The notes under the pieces: model-generated
Told to the model about the DNA's origin: nothing
Seen by the model: only the letters and a program-made list of their open reading frames with translations
Database searches by the model: none
Source of the DNA: Idiomarina piscisalsi
GTDB taxonomy: Bacteria > Pseudomonadota > Gammaproteobacteria > Enterobacterales > Alteromonadaceae
Direction: 5' to 3'
NCBI RefSeq assembly: GCF_002211765.1
Contig: NZ_CP022133.1
Coordinates: 992,001-1,056,000, forward strand
DNA: 64,000 nucleotides
Program-made: the position numbers and the translations under genes
In this document: in pieces, positions 60,885 through 64,000 of the stretch
Position numbering within the stretch: the first letter of the stretch is position 1
Layout of the letters: every line of letters starts with the position of its first letter

Positions 60885-62900
60885 ATGTGCGGAATTGCTG
60901 GCGTTTTTCATCACCAAACGGAAAGAGACATTAACCCTCAAACCCTGGTTAACATGGCGGCGATTATGCATCATCGCGGGCCTGATGGGTTTGGCTACAA
61001 GATTCAACCAGAGCGTGGCGTAGGCTTTAGTCACGCTCGCTTATCTATTATTGACCTCGATGAAAACCGGGGACGGCAACCTTTTATGTCGGCAGATAAA
61101 CGCTTAATGCTGACACATAATGGCGAATTCTATGATTTTAAACGTATTCGGGCTGATTTAACGGCACGCGGTGCACGCTTTAACAGTAAAAGCGACTCAG
61201 AAATTGTTCTGCACTTGTTCGAGCGTTATGGACTGGAAGAAACGCTAAAAGAGCTGCGTGGCGAGTTTGCATTCGGTTTGTTTGATGCCAAAGACGACAG
61301 TCTGTATTTAGTGCGCGACCGTTTCGGCATCAAACCATTGTACTGGACGGAAACCGAGCACGGAGTAGTGTTTGGCTCGGAATTGAAGGTGCTGTTTGCG
61401 CACCCGGACGTTAAGCGCGAATTCTCAGCTGAGGGCTTGTACCACCAATTAATCCAGGTCATGGTGCCCGGCTCGACAGCGTTTGAGGGCATTAATCAGG
61501 TGCAACCGGGCTATGTTGTTAAATTGCAGCGTAAAAACGGCAAAGTGGTTGCGTCAGAACACAAATACTGGGACGTCGATTTCCCGCCTGAGCACAGTTA
61601 TCCGGGCGCTGATGTTGATGAAGACGAATACATTGAAGGCGTCCGTGCCAAGTTACTCGAAGCGGTGCAACATCGAATGACCGCCGATGTGCCGGTAGGC
61701 TGTTATTTGTCAGGTGGCATCGACTCATGCTCGATATTGGGTCTGGCTTCAGCGTCAACGCAAACTTCCGTAAAAGCGTTTACCATCGGTTTCGATTCCG
61801 ACGACTATGACGAAACGCCAATAGCGAAAGAAATGGCCGAAGCAACCAATGCTGACCACCACATTATGAGCCTGAATGCCAACGACCTTTACGATCACTT
61901 TGTGAAAACGCTGTGGCATACCGAGCGAACCATCTATAACACTCTGGGTGTTGCTAAATACCTGATGAGTCAACAAGTGCACGAAGCAGGCTACAAAGTG
62001 GTGATGACGGGTGAGGGCTCTGACGAATTATTTGCTGGCTACCCGGCGTTCCGCAAAGACATGTTTTTGCATGGACTGGATCACTTGCCGGAAGTTGAGC
62101 GAGTTGAATGGCAGGAGTTGTTGGAGAAGAACAACGCTTTATTTAAAGGAGCAATGCTGGCTCGTGAAGAGTTTGTCAGTGAGGCGTTTAATAAGAAAAT
62201 GGGCTTTACGCCAAGCTGTGTGCAGCCTTGGTTGTCCTGCTCTTCCGTAGCCTTACCCTTGATGTCGGCGAAGAAGCGACAAGAAGTCGAGAGTTATGAT
62301 CCGAGCGAAGCAATTGCGGATACTTTGGACGAGAGCATGCTGGAAGGGCGTCATCCGCTCGACAGAGCCCAGTATGTTTGGATTAAAACTATGCTGGAAG
62401 GGCAGATACTCACCTGGGGTGGTGACCGCGTCGATATGGCAAACTCGATGGAAGCGCGTCCTGCGTTTCTTGATCACCATTTAGCGGAGTATGCGTTTAC
62501 GGTGCCGCCGCATTTACGCATTAAAGGCAACAAAGAAAAGTACGTACTGCGCGAAGCGATGAAAGGTTTATTACCGGAAACCCTGTATAAACGCGAAAAA
62601 TTTGCCTTTATGGCACCACCGGCGCATACCGACCCCGAGAAGTGGAAAGCCGTAGAGAAGCTGGCTGAACAGTTTTTAAGTAAAGACGCAGTAGAGTCAG
62701 CAGGGTTACTCGACTATGACGAAGTGGTTAGAACCTTTGAACGTCATCAGGACGAAAGTGTGCCTAACGAAGAACGTGTACAGCTGGACGCTGTGATTAA
62801 CCACATGCTGGGTGTTCAGGTGTTACACCACCACTTTGTCGCAACCGACGTCCCTCAGCAAGCAGAACAGCGAGCAAAAGAACTCGGCTGGACTGCTTAG
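60885..62900 (+). CDS. asparagine synthetase (glutamine-hydrolysing) family, long form
   Basis: A 671-residue class II amidotransferase, longer than E. coli AsnB (554). Cys2 is the glutaminase nucleophile (MCGIAGV), with MHHRGPDGFG, LTHNGEFYDF and VRDRFGIKPLYW following. The synthetase domain has the SGGIDS ATP loop near 274 and a TGEGSDELFAGYP segment near 373. It could make asparagine or amidate another acid. GAGG about 12 bases upstream supports the start. It follows the carbamoyltransferase paralog by 18 bases, so it is likely the last gene of that operon. Confidence 0.85.
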   Translation: MCGIAGVFHHQTERDINPQTLVNMAAIMHHRGPDGFGYKIQPERGVGFSHARLSIIDLDENRGRQPFMSADKRLMLTHNGEFYDFKRIRADLTARGARFNSKSDSEIVLHLFERYGLEETLKELRGEFAFGLFDAKDDSLYLVRDRFGIKPLYWTETEHGVVFGSELKVLFAHPDVKREFSAEGLYHQLIQVMVPGSTAFEGINQVQPGYVVKLQRKNGKVVASEHKYWDVDFPPEHSYPGADVDEDEYIEGVRAKLLEAVQHRMTADVPVGCYLSGGIDSCSILGLASASTQTSVKAFTIGFDSDDYDETPIAKEMAEATNADHHIMSLNANDLYDHFVKTLWHTERTIYNTLGVAKYLMSQQVHEAGYKVVMTGEGSDELFAGYPAFRKDMFLHGLDHLPEVERVEWQELLEKNNALFKGAMLAREEFVSEAFNKKMGFTPSCVQPWLSCSSVALPLMSAKKRQEVESYDPSEAIADTLDESMLEGRHPLDRAQYVWIKTMLEGQILTWGGDRVDMANSMEARPAFLDHHLAEYAFTVPPHLRIKGNKEKYVLREAMKGLLPETLYKREKFAFMAPPAHTDPEKWKAVEKLAEQFLSKDAVESAGLLDYDEVVRTFERHQDESVPNEERVQLDAVINHMLGVQVLHHHFVATDVPQQAEQRAKELGWTA

Positions 62901-62912
62901 CTTTCTAATCCC

Positions 62913-63995
62913 TTACTCACCGGTGACTGCAGAGATGTAGTCACCGTATCCTCTCTCTTTCATGTCTTCCAGTGGAATGAACTTTAAGGCGGCTGAATTC
63001 ATGCAGTAACGCAGGCCAGTTGGTGCCGGACCGTCTTCAAACACGTGCCCAACATGAGAGTCAGCGTATCGACTGCGTATTTCAGTGCGGGTATAAAACC
63101 AGCTATTGTCCTCTTTCTCAACCACGGCATTGGAGGTTATGGGTTGCGTAAAGCTTGGCCAACCAGTGCCGGACTTATACTTATGCGCAGAAGAAAATAA
63201 CGGCTCACCGCTAACCACATCGACATAAATACCGGGCTGTTTATTATCCCAATAGGGGTTGTTGAAAGCTTCCTCTGTTTCATCCTCCTGTGTGACGGCG
63301 TATTGAATAGGGGTTAACTGTTCACGCAGCTGTTGCTTAGAAGGTTTTTTAAAATTCACCCATGGCTTATTGTTGGATTTGACGGATTGAAGCTCGCCAC
63401 CGGGGGTATCATTAGTGAAGCGTTGGTAGTCAACGTCTGAGGTTTCACCCCAATGTTTTTCGACAAAGTCATAGCGTCCTGAGTTGTAGGTATAGACTTT
63501 GTAGCGAATAGGGTTCTTATCGTAATAGTCCTGATGGTACTCTTCGGCTTTGTAGAAAGAGGTAAAGTCAGTTATGGGAACAATAATTGGCTCGTTAAAC
63601 GGGCCATTTTCGGCCAGCCACTGCTTGGATGCTTGTGCAATACGGCGCTGCTCTTCGTTGTGAACGAATATTTCGGGGCGGTATTGTTTTCCACGATCAA
63701 CAAACTGACCATCCGCGTCCGTAGGGTCCATAATGCGCCAAAACTTCTGCAATAGACCTGCATAGCTGATAATGTCAGGGTTATAGTAAATTTGCGCAGC
63801 TTCCGTGTGGCCGGTTCGACCGGAAGAAACTTGCTTATAGGTTGGGTTCTTTTCGGTACCGCCAGCGTAACCCGAGACGACTTCTCGTACCCCACTAAGC
63901 TGTTCAAAAGCTTCTTCGACACACCAGAAACAGCCACCGGCAAGAGTGGCCACTTTTTCATTATTTTGCTTTGTTGGCTCGTTATTTTGTGCCAT
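62913..63995 (-). CDS. msrAB: bifunctional peptide methionine sulfoxide reductase MsrAB
   Basis: A 360-residue fusion. The MsrA part (about 14-200) has the catalytic [11 protein letters not shown] and the [10 protein letters not shown] segment. The MsrB part (about 215-360) has [28 protein letters not shown] and the catalytic [11 protein letters not shown]. No CxxC zinc pair is visible in MsrB, so it is probably the zinc-free type. It repairs both S and R methionine sulfoxides. No signal peptide is seen from the ATG at 63995, but the gene could extend beyond the window edge 5 bases away. Confidence 0.88.
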   Translation of the reverse strand: MAQNNEPTKQNNEKVATLAGGCFWCVEEAFEQLSGVREVVSGYAGGTEKNPTYKQVSSGRTGHTEAAQIYYNPDIISYAGLLQKFWRIMDPTDADGQFVDRGKQYRPEIFVHNEEQRRIAQASKQWLAENGPFNEPIIVPITDFTSFYKAEEYHQDYYDKNPIRYKVYTYNSGRYDFVEKHWGETSDVDYQRFTNDTPGGELQSVKSNNKPWVNFKKPSKQQLREQLTPIQYAVTQEDETEEAFNNPYWDNKQPGIYVDVVSGEPLFSSAHKYKSGTGWPSFTQPITSNAVVEKEDNSWFYTRTEIRSRYADSHVGHVFEDGPAPTGLRYCMNSAALKFIPLEDMKERGYGDYISAVTGE

Positions 63996-64000
63996 GCTGA

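Noticed and set aside
1-64000. tRNA, rRNA, CRISPR arrays, insertion sequences, prophage genes
   Set aside because: I looked for cloverleaf-like, repeat-spacer, transposase and phage patterns by eye and saw none; a tRNA or IS scan would settle this.

Overview
The window reads as chromosomal DNA of a marine gammaproteobacterium, most like Idiomarina or a close relative in Alteromonadales. This is inferred from gene content and protein style: DUF1543, DUF2937, DUF3149 and DUF938 proteins, a RhlE helicase, an AidB-like dehydrogenase, MASE1 and PAS diguanylate cyclases, and bifunctional MsrAB. I see no rRNA, tRNA, insertion sequence, prophage, CRISPR array or replication origin. Gene density is high. 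No gene-free stretch exceeds 300 bases; the longest is about 256 bases, upstream of acnA.

Layout. 1-10 kb: a PepSY membrane protein and a PepSY-ferredoxin-FNR fusion (possible inner-membrane iron or siderophore reductase), DUF1543, a sirtuin, a secreted M24 peptidase, an ArsP_2-type metal transporter, a TonB-dependent receptor behind a Fur-like box, and YchJ. 10-12.6 kb: DUF4199 and a diguanylate cyclase broken by a one-base frameshift in a G run. 12.6-22 kb: the most interesting block. An LTA-synthase-like phosphoglycerol transferase diverges from dgkA. A seven-gene operon follows (thermostable-hemolysin family, AMP ligase, haem-oxygenase-like diiron protein, SDR, TPR protein, response regulator, histidine kinase), then a cytochrome b561. 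Three intergenic regions here carry two CTTAAG-like hexamers separated by exactly 5 bp, the layout of a PmrA/BasR box. I propose an autoregulated envelope or lipid regulon.

22-36 kb is mostly housekeeping and accessory genes: hydroxyacid dehydrogenase, DUF3137-LemA-OmpA lipoprotein, a DUF938 methyltransferase, a YdbS/YdbT PH-domain pair, a BON lipoprotein, IlvE, ArfB, a Cys-rich pair behind a Fur-like site, flavin reductase, an MFS exporter, YebG behind a LexA box, an M14 peptidase and RhlE. 36-47.7 kb is rich in signalling: an MCP, two GGDEF proteins and an EAL protein, plus DUF6436, DUF2937, AidB-like, MBL/beta-CASP, OmpK/Tsx and a 2OG oxygenase.

47.8-64 kb: an M16 lipoprotein peptidase, udk-nupC nucleoside salvage, tesB, acnA, and a FolM-like plus short FolK-like pair. 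A second interesting operon follows: an exported anchored protein, a Na+/solute symporter, a 40-residue membrane protein, a carbamoyltransferase paralog that has lost the aspartate side-chain-binding residues, and a long asparagine-synthetase-type amidotransferase. The window closes with MsrAB.

The two candidates for undescribed biology are the CTTAAG-box regulon at 12.6-21.9 kb and the symporter/carbamoyltransferase/amidotransferase operon at 57.7-62.9 kb.
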